NCBI RefSeq assembly: GCF_039537505.1
Contig: NZ_BAABAQ010000002.1
Coordinates: forward strand, 620,001 to 684,000
From: Streptosporangium oxazolinicum
GTDB taxonomy: Bacteria > Actinomycetota > Actinomycetes > Streptosporangiales > Streptosporangiaceae
Direction: 5' to 3'
DNA length: 64,000 bases
This document shows, one piece after another, positions 1-6,413 of the stretch. The notes beneath the pieces were generated by a model. That model ran no database searches, had not been told where the DNA came from, and saw only the letters and a program-made list of their open reading frames with translations. The position numbers were made by a program, and so were the translations under genes. Every line of letters starts with the position of its first letter. Position 1 is the stretch's first letter.

Positions 1-158
1 TGGTGGCCTACGGGCTGGCGCTGCCGGGTGGGACGGTGGCGACCGTGGCCGCGAACGGCAGCGAATTCGGCCGGTGGACGAGCGCGCACAACGCGGCGCG
101 GCGGCTGCACACCGACCTGGTCTGGCTCGGGGACGGCGACACGAATCCCACCCCGTAG
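1..158 (+). CDS. 3' end of an unidentified gene (partial)
   Basis: An open frame enters from the left edge and stops at TAG 156-158, giving at least 51 C-terminal residues. The fragment has VAYGLALPGG and a Trp-containing tail LVWLGDGDTNPTP. GC-rich third positions look coding, and the next gene (PAP2) converges on it 13 bp later, which fits a gene end here. No domain can be recognised from this piece, so no function is proposed. Confidence 0.5.
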   Translation, partial: VAYGLALPGGTVATVAANGSEFGRWTSAHNAARRLHTDLVWLGDGDTNPTP

Positions 159-171
159 CGATCGTCCTCTC

Positions 172-768
172 TCAGCGCCCTGGAGCGTACGTGAGAGGGG
201 TCGACAGGGGACTCGTCCGTCGTCCGAACAGTGCCCACCACAGGTAGGCGAAGACGGCACCACCGGCCACGTCGCTGGGCCAGTGCACGCCCAGGAGGAG
301 GCGGCTGACACCGACCGCGCCGCCGACGGCGATGCCCGCGGCGGCGGCACGGCCGGGTGAACCGGTGAGCCGTTCGGTGATCAGCAGGGTGCCCAGGAGG
401 GCGGTGGTGGTGTGGCGGGAGGGGAAGCTCGGCCCGATGGGGGTTTCTCGCCAGCCCTCCCTCGGCGGGCGGGCGCGGTCGATGACCGAGGCGACCTGGT
501 GCCGGGTGGCCAGGCCGGACACGTAGACGGCCAGGAGGCGCCAGTCCCTGGTTCCCGCCGCGAGCGCCGCGACCTGTGCTCCCATGAGCGTCGGCGAGCC
601 GAGATGGGTGACGGTGTGCGCGATGGACACCAGGCCGGTCCGCCGCTGGCCGGTGAAGATCGCCAGCAGCCGCTCGTCCAGACCTCGCCCGCGTGGGGCC
701 GAACCCACCGATTTCCGGCCTCGCGCGTCGTGCGCGTCACGGACGGCGACGGACCTGGAAAAGATCAC
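172..768 (-). CDS. PAP2-superfamily membrane phosphatase
   Basis: This 198-residue protein carries the three-part phosphatidic-acid-phosphatase signature: DRARPP (about residues 97-102), PSFPSRHT (113-120) and SRLLLGVHWPSD (155-166). The second motif normally reads PSGH; here it is PSRH, but the catalytic His is kept. Hydrophobic stretches around 62-90, 122-135 and 142-180 suggest an integral membrane enzyme that dephosphorylates lipid phosphates or pyrophosphates, possibly undecaprenyl diphosphate. The GTG start is chosen because GGAGGGG lies 7 nt upstream. It is transcribed alone, converging on the fragment at the left edge. The substrate cannot be told from sequence. Confidence 0.85.
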   Translation of the reverse strand: MIFSRSVAVRDAHDARGRKSVGSAPRGRGLDERLLAIFTGQRRTGLVSIAHTVTHLGSPTLMGAQVAALAAGTRDWRLLAVYVSGLATRHQVASVIDRARPPREGWRETPIGPSFPSRHTTTALLGTLLITERLTGSPGRAAAAGIAVGGAVGVSRLLLGVHWPSDVAGGAVFAYLWWALFGRRTSPLSTPLTYAPGR

Positions 769-873
769 GGTGTTTCCCCTCCCGGGACGAGCGCCACGCC
801 CCCCCGGCTCCCCGGGGATGTGGGCGCTCCCGCCGCCTCGGCCTGAGGTGATCGCGGACGCCGATGGCCTTTA

Positions 874-904
874 GCGCCTTGTCCGAGAACGCGCCTTGTC
901 CGAG
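874..904. repeat. Two copies of a 14-bp direct repeat upstream of ppa
   Basis: GCGCCTTGTCCGAG occurs at 874-887 and again at 891-904, a 17-bp period. It lies in the gap between the divergent PAP2 and pyrophosphatase genes, about 130 bp before the ppa start. It could be a regulator binding site or a small duplication. No matching regulator is identified. Confidence 0.45.
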
Positions 905-1032
905 GATAACTCGGCGGCCCGAAGTGATCATCCGACGGCCGGGGATGGACGAGACGGGAAACCTCCTCTTCGTACCGGGTATGAGTACGACACAGAGGAC
1001 ATGGCCGCCGCACGATCGGAAGGGGGCCTGAG

Positions 1033-1680
1033 ATGCGCTTCGACGTCGTCGTGGAGACACCGCAAAGATCACGGAACAAGTACGAGATGGACGAGGCCAA
1101 GCAGCGGATCCGGCTGGATCGGCTGCTGTTCACCTCCACCGCCTACCCCTACGACTACGGCTTCGTCCCCGGCACCCTGGGCGAGGACGACGACCCGCTG
1201 GACGCCATGGTGCTGGGCGAGGCACCCACGTTCCCCGGATGCGTGATCAACGTCCGGACGATCGGGATCTTCTGGATGCGCGACGAGCACGGCCCGGACG
1301 CCAAGCTCCTGTGCGTGCCCGCCGGTGACCCGCGCTTCGCCCACATGCGCGACCTCGGCGACGTGCCCGCGTACGTCCTGGCCGAGATCGGTCATTTTTT
1401 CGCCATATACAAGCATCTGGAGCCAGGCAAGAGCACCGATGTCCGCGGCTGGGAATCCCGCACCGAAGCCGAGAGGGTGCTGGAGGAGGCCCGGCGACGG
1501 CTCGGCCGGCCCACCCGCCGACGACCGGACCGAACGCCGTCGCCCGGCCAGGCCCCCGCTCGCCGTCGCGTCCCTCCCACGGATCGGATCCGGCCCACCC
1601 TGCTCCTCGCCGCCGTTCTCGGCCTCATCGCGGCGGCCAGGACGCCCCGGCATCCGGTTCACACGATGCGCAGCTGGTAA
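1033..1680 (+). CDS. ppa: Inorganic pyrophosphatase with C-terminal extension
   Basis: Soluble family I inorganic pyrophosphatase, hydrolysing PPi to 2 Pi in the cytoplasm. Residues 1-150 carry the family hallmarks: NKYE near the N-terminus, YPYDYGFVPGT (38-48), the metal-binding signature DDDPLDA (52-58), VPAGDPR, and HFFAIYKHLEPGK with the Tyr-Lys pair near 126-127. Start ATG is preceded by GAAGGGGGCC. Family members usually end near residue 165. This one continues for about 50 residues (RRRPDRTP... to MRSW), Arg/Pro-rich with a short hydrophobic run, and its last 22 bp overlap the convergent VIT-like gene. The extension may be a read-through artefact of a lost stop rather than a domain. 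Confidence 0.9.
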   Translation: MRFDVVVETPQRSRNKYEMDEAKQRIRLDRLLFTSTAYPYDYGFVPGTLGEDDDPLDAMVLGEAPTFPGCVINVRTIGIFWMRDEHGPDAKLLCVPAGDPRFAHMRDLGDVPAYVLAEIGHFFAIYKHLEPGKSTDVRGWESRTEAERVLEEARRRLGRPTRRRPDRTPSPGQAPARRRVPPTDRIRPTLLLAAVLGLIAAARTPRHPVHTMRSW

Positions 1681-2201
1681 CCGAGCGCCGCCACGAGCGC
1701 CCCGCCGATCATCAGCGCGCCACTCCACCGCGGGGGTGACCCGCCCACCACCGATCCGATACCGGCTCCGAGCAGGCCCAGCACCACGAGACTGATCGCC
1801 AGCGGCAACCATGAGGGGCCGGGAAGGAGCGCACCGGCCAGGAGAGGAAGCAGCGAACCGGAGAAACTCGCCGTGCCCGCGACCGCGGTGGCCACCAGCG
1901 CCTCGCGGATCACCGCGCGGCCCAGGTGGGTGGTCGCCAGTCGTCCGCGGCTGGTGAGGTTGAGCTGGCGTCCAGCCCGTGCCAGCTGGGTGCGCAGCTC
2001 GGAGTACTGGGCCACGTACACGGCGAAGATCGCCGTCACCAGCGCCACCGTGGCGACCTTCAGGCCCACCTCGATACTGGCGTGGCCACCCCGCAGGATC
2101 GTCGCCGTGGCCAGGACCAGCGCGTTCAGGATGCCGTCGGTCAAGCCCAGCACGAAGGAGAGCAGCAGCCTGCCCTCGGCCAACGCCAGACGCATCCTCA
2201 T
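1659..2201 (-). CDS. VIT/CCC1-like small membrane protein
   Basis: This 180-residue, very hydrophobic protein has about five membrane segments. The N-terminal SFVLGLTDGILNALVLATAT resembles the first helix of VIT1/CCC1-type transporters (GLTDG in place of GLVDG). If that relation holds, it could move divalent iron or manganese. The start ATG at 2201 overlaps the stop of the upstream DUF211 gene as ATGA, so the two are translationally coupled. The amphipathic stretch near 65-90 (ELRTQLARAGRQL) resembles the cytosolic part of the family. The family assignment is by motif only. Confidence 0.6.
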   Translation of the reverse strand: MRMRLALAEGRLLLSFVLGLTDGILNALVLATATILRGGHASIEVGLKVATVALVTAIFAVYVAQYSELRTQLARAGRQLNLTSRGRLATTHLGRAVIREALVATAVAGTASFSGSLLPLLAGALLPGPSWLPLAISLVVLGLLGAGIGSVVGGSPPRWSGALMIGGALVAALGYQLRIV

Positions 2202-2482
2202 CTGGCCCGCTTCACGCCCTCGATGATCCTCACTCCGGCCACGAGCTGATCGACACTGTGCACGACCGCCCCGGTCCTTTCGATGGCCCTGAGCAGGCCG
2301 GGCCAGTCGATGCCGTCTCCCTCCACCGTGATGTCCATGCCCACGGTCTCGATGTCGATCTCCGTCACCGTGATGTTCAGCGTCTCCACCCCCTCCACCT
2401 TCTCGATCGCGGCCCCCACCTCCATGACATCCGGCCGCTGCACGGCTTTGTCCACGTCCATGACGACTCTCCGTATACGCAC
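2198..2482 (-). CDS. DUF211 family protein
   Basis: A 94-residue protein matching the DUF211 pattern: VRIRRVVMDVDK at the start, VEGVETLNITVTEIDIETVG in the middle, then the acidic VEGDGIDW and the end region VVHSVDQLVAGVR. The fold is ferredoxin-like and the function is unknown. GTG at 2482 is taken as the start because GAGGAGG sits 5 nt upstream; a longer ATG reading at 2515 has no such site. Its stop overlaps the start of the VIT-like gene by 4 nt, so it may be a regulatory or accessory partner of that transporter-like protein. Confidence 0.8.
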   Translation of the reverse strand: MRIRRVVMDVDKAVQRPDVMEVGAAIEKVEGVETLNITVTEIDIETVGMDITVEGDGIDWPGLLRAIERTGAVVHSVDQLVAGVRIIEGVKRAR

Positions 2483-2836
2483 ACTGCCTCCTCGCAGCTC
2501 TTCTGCCGTTGCCAACGCTTACGAACACGCGTGTCCGCCTCCGACAAGCACGGCGTGACAGCCGGACACCTACCCCGGGCCGGTCATCGCCTCATCAAGG
2601 ACAGGGCATCGGCGAGGTCGTCATCGGGGACTCACCGCGGATGGCGTACGGGTATCCGCGGTGGCAGGTGGGGGTCACCGCGCTGGGGAAACGGGCGTGA
2701 AGGACGAACCCGTCCGGGAGATCACCCCTGCGCCCAGCCCGATCGGGCCGCCGAAGAGCCGAAGAGCCGCTTTCGGCACAGCGTCACCATCGCCCTCGAA
2801 CACGGCGGCTCCTGACGAGATCAGGCGCCGGGGAAC

Positions 2837-3301
2837 CTAGCGGGCCGGGGCTTCCTTGCGTCGGCGTACCGTTTCGCCCGCCGGGAAGTGGGAGGCCACG
2901 GATCGGAGCGTGGTCAGCGTGGGGGCGACCGGCTGTCCGGTGAGCATCTCCTCAAGCGCGTCGTTCAGACCGTCCTGGACCACCCGGACCCGCTCGGCCA
3001 GCTGCGCGCCGTCCGCCGTGAGGGTCAGCGTGACGTGCCGCCTGTCGCTCGCGCCGGTTGTCCGCTCGACGATCCCGGCGGTCACGAGCCGGTCCACCAA
3101 CCTGCTCGGGTTGGCCCCCGTCTCGCACACGAGCAGCTCACCGAGCCCGGAGAGGGTGAGGGGCCCACGGTCGTCGAGGACGCTCACCACCTCGGCCTGG
3201 GACGGCGTCAGACCGAGCGGACGGAGCGCGGCGGCGAGCATGCGGTTCCCCTCTCGCTGCACCGCCAGGACGAGGTAGCGGAACTCTTCGGCGTCCTTCA
3301 C
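2837..3301 (-). CDS. MarR-family transcriptional regulator
   Basis: This 154-residue protein has a MarR winged helix: LRPLGLTPSQAEVVSVLDDRGPLTLSGLGELL, a recognition helix around ANPSRLVDRLVTAGIVER and a wing with GASDRRHVTLTLTADG. It should bind DNA as a dimer and respond to a small molecule. The gene is alone, about 180 bp downstream of the lactonase/SRPBCC pair on the same strand, with a 14-bp palindrome (3400-3413) in its upstream gap. The palindrome shares CGTGTCAT with the dyad before the lactonase-like gene, so both may be its targets. The ligand is unknown. Confidence 0.85.
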   Translation of the reverse strand: MKDAEEFRYLVLAVQREGNRMLAAALRPLGLTPSQAEVVSVLDDRGPLTLSGLGELLVCETGANPSRLVDRLVTAGIVERTTGASDRRHVTLTLTADGAQLAERVRVVQDGLNDALEEMLTGQPVAPTLTTLRSVASHFPAGETVRRRKEAPAR

Positions 3302-3399
3302 TCGTGCGGATCCCTTCTCCGCTCTGTGCGGAAACTCTCAGGCGGAGCACCTCGCGGACGTCACTCCGTACGTCCACGCGTGTGCATGTTACGCCGGAT

Positions 3400-3413
3400 G
3401 ATGACGTGTCATC
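3400..3413. promoter_or_regulatory. 14-bp palindrome upstream of marR
   Basis: GATGACGTGTCATC pairs its two 6-bp arms perfectly around GT, about 100 bp upstream of the MarR start. The core CGTGTCAT recurs in the operator-like dyad at 4940-4964. Autoregulation by the MarR protein is an inference. Confidence 0.4.
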
Positions 3414-3479
3414 GGCCTACCTCGCGACAGTCTTGGACGGCAGGCGCCGCGCCGGAGGGTGGGACCGCCGAAGCAGCCG

Positions 3480-3971
3480 TCACCACGCGGTCCCGTTCCC
3501 GGCGCCAGGGGCCTCGAGGATGTCCTTCAGAACGCGGAGGTTCTTCGCGACGGCACCGGCCATGCCCCGGGCCAGCAGGCCGACCGGCGCGCCCAGGGCT
3601 CCCGCTTCGAGCTCGATCTCGTTGACCAGGTCCGTCCCCGTGGCGGACCCCTCGAGTGTGTAGATCGCGCGTCCCTGGAAGAGGCCGAAGCCGCCCTCTA
3701 CCACGAGGCGGCGGTCGCGCTCGTACTCGACGATCTCAAGGCGCTCCCGCATCACCCGGGGAAGGGTGCGGGTCTGCTGGTAGACGGTCCCGAAACCGGC
3801 CGGTCCCGGTGTGACCGGCCGTGTCTCGCGAATCGCGTAGTTCCAGGCGGGGAGATTGCGCAGGTCCGCCAGATAGTCGAAGACCACACCGGCCGGACGC
3901 TCGACGCGCAGGGCGTTGGTGAAGCTCACGTTCCTTCGTGTCCGCGAGGACCTGAAGATGTCGGTGATCAT
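3480..3971 (-). CDS. SRPBCC (START-like) family protein
   Basis: This 163-residue protein has the polyketide-cyclase/START pattern. It opens SFTNALRVERPAGVVFDYLADLRNLPAWN, followed by a beta-rich middle (YQQTRTLPRVMRERLEIVEY, RLVVEGGFGLFQGRAIYTLE), and ends with the long helix ARGMAGAVAKNLRVLKDILE. Such proteins form a deep hydrophobic pocket and bind or modify lipophilic ligands. It follows the lactonase-like hydrolase on the same strand after 66 bp, probably on the same transcript. The ligand is not known. Confidence 0.8.
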   Translation of the reverse strand: MITDIFRSSRTRRNVSFTNALRVERPAGVVFDYLADLRNLPAWNYAIRETRPVTPGPAGFGTVYQQTRTLPRVMRERLEIVEYERDRRLVVEGGFGLFQGRAIYTLEGSATGTDLVNEIELEAGALGAPVGLLARGMAGAVAKNLRVLKDILEAPGAGNGTAW

Positions 3972-4037
3972 CGTTCACTCCTTTGAATACATGGGTGGGT
4001 CGCGTCGGATCGGTGACACTCGGCGGAGAGGGGCGCC

Positions 4038-4916
4038 TCACGCGGCCCGTACGCGGCCGAGTGTCTCGGCGAGGCGACCGGCCGCCCCGGGGTCGTGGGC
4101 CGCCAGGACCGTCAGATCGGGCATCGTGGCCCGCAGGGCGTTCACCTTGCTCACCGCGTCCCGCATCTGCTTCTTGTCGCCCACGCCGGGCAGCTCGCCC
4201 GCGGTCAACAGGTTGACGTCGTAGGTGAGATCGCCCACCAGCATCAGCGGCGCGTGCCCCGGACGGCGGATCAGCAGGGAGAGCGATCCGGGCGTGTGCC
4301 CCGGAGTGGGCAGGAGCAGGAGGCTTCCGTCGCCGAACAGGTCGTGGCCGGTGTCGAACGGCGCCACCGCCGGATCCGCGAGCGGCTCGGGGGTGATCCG
4401 CTTCCAGTTGAGTCCCGGCAGGTCGATGTGCGAGGGCATCAGGCCGCGCGCCTCCGGCAACGGCTTGCGCAGGGACTCCCACTCGTCGTGGCTGACGACG
4501 ATGTCGGCGTGGCCGAGCAGCGGCAACCCGCCGATGTGGTCCTGGTGAAGGTGGGAGATCACCGCGGTGTCCACGTCGTCGACGGCGTACCCCAGCCTGG
4601 CCAGACCGGCCGTGAGCGTCTCGTCCGGTTCGACGGAGAATTTCGCGAGGCGTGAGTAGATCAGTCCGTTGAGCCCTCCGGGGAAGTAGCCCGGGTCGGT
4701 CACCGACGCGCGGTCCTGCCCCGTGTCGAAGAGCACCACGCCTTCGCGGTGCTCGATGACGTAGACGTTGATCGGCCGGGGGGCGGTCCACCGCGTCGAG
4801 GTGAACAGCCAGAAGTAGAGGTGCTTCCACGTCGGCCCGACGTGCTCCGGCCGGATGGCCACCGAGCCGGTGCTGAGGACGGACACACGCCTGATCGGAT
4901 CTGCCGAAGCGTTCAT
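4038..4916 (-). CDS. Metallo-beta-lactamase-fold hydrolase, N-acyl-homoserine-lactonase-like
   Basis: This 292-residue MBL-fold protein has the full zinc motif HLHQDHIGG (122-130), GHTPGS (206-211) and GDLTYD (228-233), and a late AHDPGAAG His. Overall shape (VYVIEHREGVVLFDTGQD, a cap loop, the GHTPGS block) resembles AiiA/AttM-type lactonases, so quorum quenching or another lactone hydrolysis is possible. Many relatives have other substrates, so the activity is uncertain. There is no signal peptide, so it is probably cytoplasmic. An AAGG site precedes the ATG by about 8 nt, and a strong dyad lies about 25-50 bp upstream. The SRPBCC gene follows. Confidence 0.75.
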   Translation of the reverse strand: MNASADPIRRVSVLSTGSVAIRPEHVGPTWKHLYFWLFTSTRWTAPRPINVYVIEHREGVVLFDTGQDRASVTDPGYFPGGLNGLIYSRLAKFSVEPDETLTAGLARLGYAVDDVDTAVISHLHQDHIGGLPLLGHADIVVSHDEWESLRKPLPEARGLMPSHIDLPGLNWKRITPEPLADPAVAPFDTGHDLFGDGSLLLLPTPGHTPGSLSLLIRRPGHAPLMLVGDLTYDVNLLTAGELPGVGDKKQMRDAVSKVNALRATMPDLTVLAAHDPGAAGRLAETLGRVRAA

Positions 4917-4939
4917 GGGGGACCTTTCACGAAGTTCTA

Positions 4940-4964
4940 TGTCGTGTCATTAAATTACACGACA
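4940..4964. promoter_or_regulatory. Operator-like 25-bp dyad before the lactonase-like gene
   Basis: TGTCGTGT (4940-4947) and ACACGACA (4957-4964) form perfect arms around an AT-rich 9-bp centre that itself pairs ATT with AAT. It lies 24-48 bp upstream of the start at 4916, a typical position for a MarR or TetR operator. The nearby MarR gene is the obvious candidate. Confidence 0.6.
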
Positions 4965-5005
4965 CACATATGGCCGTCAATACCTCCGTCGGACGGGAAC
5001 GCGAA

Positions 5006-5037
5006 AGGCGCCCCGGCCCGCACGGGCCGGGGCGCCT
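5006..5037 (-). terminator. Rho-independent terminator after dps
   Basis: A perfect 15-bp stem (5006-5020 with 5023-5037) closes a 2-nt loop, 12 bp past the dps stop, and is followed on the minus strand by TTTCGC. It separates dps from the lactonase-like gene downstream. Confidence 0.8.
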
Positions 5038-5048
5038 CGAAAGACGAT

Positions 5049-5516
5049 CTAGCGCTGGGCCTCGATCATCCAGTGGTGCTTCTCCAGGTCCTGCGTGATC
5101 TCGATCAGGAGGTCCTGGGTGACCAGGTCGGGCTTCTCGGTCGCTTCGATACGCTCGCGCATCCGGCCGACGATGGACCCGAGGATGTCCGTCATGGCGG
5201 CGACGACCTTGCCGTCGTTGATGTAGCCGTTCTCCAGCTGCGGCACCTCGGTGTTCTGCGCCAGCGTGGAGGACCTGCCGTCGGGGTTGCACCCGAGGGC
5301 CACCGCGCGCTCGGCGACGGTGTCCGCGTGCTTCCTGGCCGACGAAACGATCTTGTCGAGCTGCAGGTGCAGTGAGCGGAAGTTGTGGCCGATCACGTTC
5401 CAGTGGGCCTGCTTGGTCAGGAGCGACAGGTCGAGCAGGTCGACGAGCGCGCTCTGGAGCACGTTGCCAACGACCTTCTTGTCTTCTGCCTTGAGTGGGC
5501 TGGTGATGGCGGACAT
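5049..5516 (-). CDS. dps: Dps-family DNA-protecting ferritin-like protein
   Basis: This 155-residue protein of usual Dps length forms a four-helix ferritin-like subunit. Helix A carries LLTKQAHWNVIGHNFRSLHLQLD, giving the His and acidic ligands of the inter-subunit ferroxidase centre; the next helix carries the KHADTVAERAVALG block. Dps dodecamers oxidise and store iron and shield DNA in oxidative stress and starvation. It is monocistronic, with its own terminator, and divergent from the MerR/VIT-VWA pair across a 126-bp gap holding a strong operator. Joint control with that pair is therefore possible. Confidence 0.95.
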   Translation of the reverse strand: MSAITSPLKAEDKKVVGNVLQSALVDLLDLSLLTKQAHWNVIGHNFRSLHLQLDKIVSSARKHADTVAERAVALGCNPDGRSSTLAQNTEVPQLENGYINDGKVVAAMTDILGSIVGRMRERIEATEKPDLVTQDLLIEITQDLEKHHWMIEAQR

Positions 5517-5606
5517 GGAATGTCCTCCCCCTGTTTTGAGCTTAGTTTCCCCTTTGGTACGAAATGTCCGTACCCACCTATGCGCCCTCCTATTCAGACC
5601 ATCAAG

Positions 5607-5636
5607 TTGACACTGTCATAATTACAGTGTCACTAT
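5607..5636 (+). promoter_or_regulatory. MerR-type operator embedded in a promoter
   Basis: TTGACA at 5607-5612 is a consensus -35 box. It overlaps a perfect 9-bp inverted repeat, TGACACTGT (5608-5616) and ACAGTGTCA (5624-5632), spaced by 7 bp. CACTAT (5631-5636) could be a -10 box with an 18-bp spacer. This is the classic MerR layout. Transcription would then start about at the ATG 5643, giving a nearly leaderless mRNA. The -10 assignment is weak. Confidence 0.65.
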
Positions 5637-5642
5637 CGAGGC

Positions 5643-6413
5643 ATGGAATGGACCATCGGTGAACTGGCTGAGCGGGCGTCCGCGGCGCTGGCCCCCACCG
5701 CCCAGCTCAACGGGCGGGTCAGGGACGTGCCCAACGAGCGCCTCATCCGCTGGTATTCGACGATCGGCCTCCTCGACCCCCCGTCGGCCCGCCGAGGCCG
5801 CGTCGCCATGTACGGCAGGCGCCACCTGCTCCAGATCGTCGCCGTCAAGCGGCGCCAGTCCGACGGCCGGACCATCGCCGAGATCCAGGCCGAACTGGCC
5901 GGGGCCACCGACCAGACCCTGGAGTCGATCGCCCGCCTCCCCGGCTCCCCTCCGGAGCCCTCACCGGGACACCAGCCCACCCCTCCCGAGACCGGCTCCC
6001 CCAGGGCCGCGCGCCCGCGTTTCTGGGCCGGGCCGACCGCCGCCTCGGCGGCCACCGCCCCCGCCCCGCCAAAGCCACCCCCGCCGTCCCAGCCCCAGCC
6101 CTCACCCCAGCCCTCGTCCAGGGAAGCCCCACCACCTGCGGCCGAGACCGGCAAGACCCCGCCCGTCAAAACCCCGCCCGCCCAAAGCCCACCCGGCAGG
6201 ACCTCGCCACCCCCGCCACCCCCGGCTTCGCCCGCCCCGGAGGCCGTGATCGTGCACGGCGTACGGCTGGCGAACGGCGTGACGCTGATGCTCGACACGC
6301 GCGGACACGCCCCCACACCCGACGACCTCGCCGAGATCGCCGCCGCCTCGGAGAAGCTCCTGTCACTCCTCCGCGAACGCGGCCTCACACCTCCGGAAGG
6401 AATTCACGCATGA
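5643..6413 (+). CDS. MerR-like regulator with Pro-rich linker and C-terminal domain
   Basis: This 256-residue protein opens with a MerR-type winged helix (WTIGELAERAS, RLIRWYSTIGLLDPP, GRVAMYGRRHLLQIVAVKR, DGRTIAEIQAELAG; residues 3-85). A proline-rich linker follows (about 100-200, with PPPPSQPQPSPQP stretches). A short C-terminal domain ends it: VIVHGVRLANGVTLMLDTRG, then a helix LAEIAAASEKLLSLLRERGL. The MerR dimerisation coiled coil is short or absent. Its stop overlaps the VIT-VWA start as ATGA, so the two are made together. The upstream dyad suggests autoregulation. What the C-terminal domain senses is unknown. Confidence 0.85.
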   Translation: MEWTIGELAERASAALAPTAQLNGRVRDVPNERLIRWYSTIGLLDPPSARRGRVAMYGRRHLLQIVAVKRRQSDGRTIAEIQAELAGATDQTLESIARLPGSPPEPSPGHQPTPPETGSPRAARPRFWAGPTAASAATAPAPPKPPPPSQPQPSPQPSSREAPPPAAETGKTPPVKTPPAQSPPGRTSPPPPPPASPAPEAVIVHGVRLANGVTLMLDTRGHAPTPDDLAEIAAASEKLLSLLRERGLTPPEGIHA

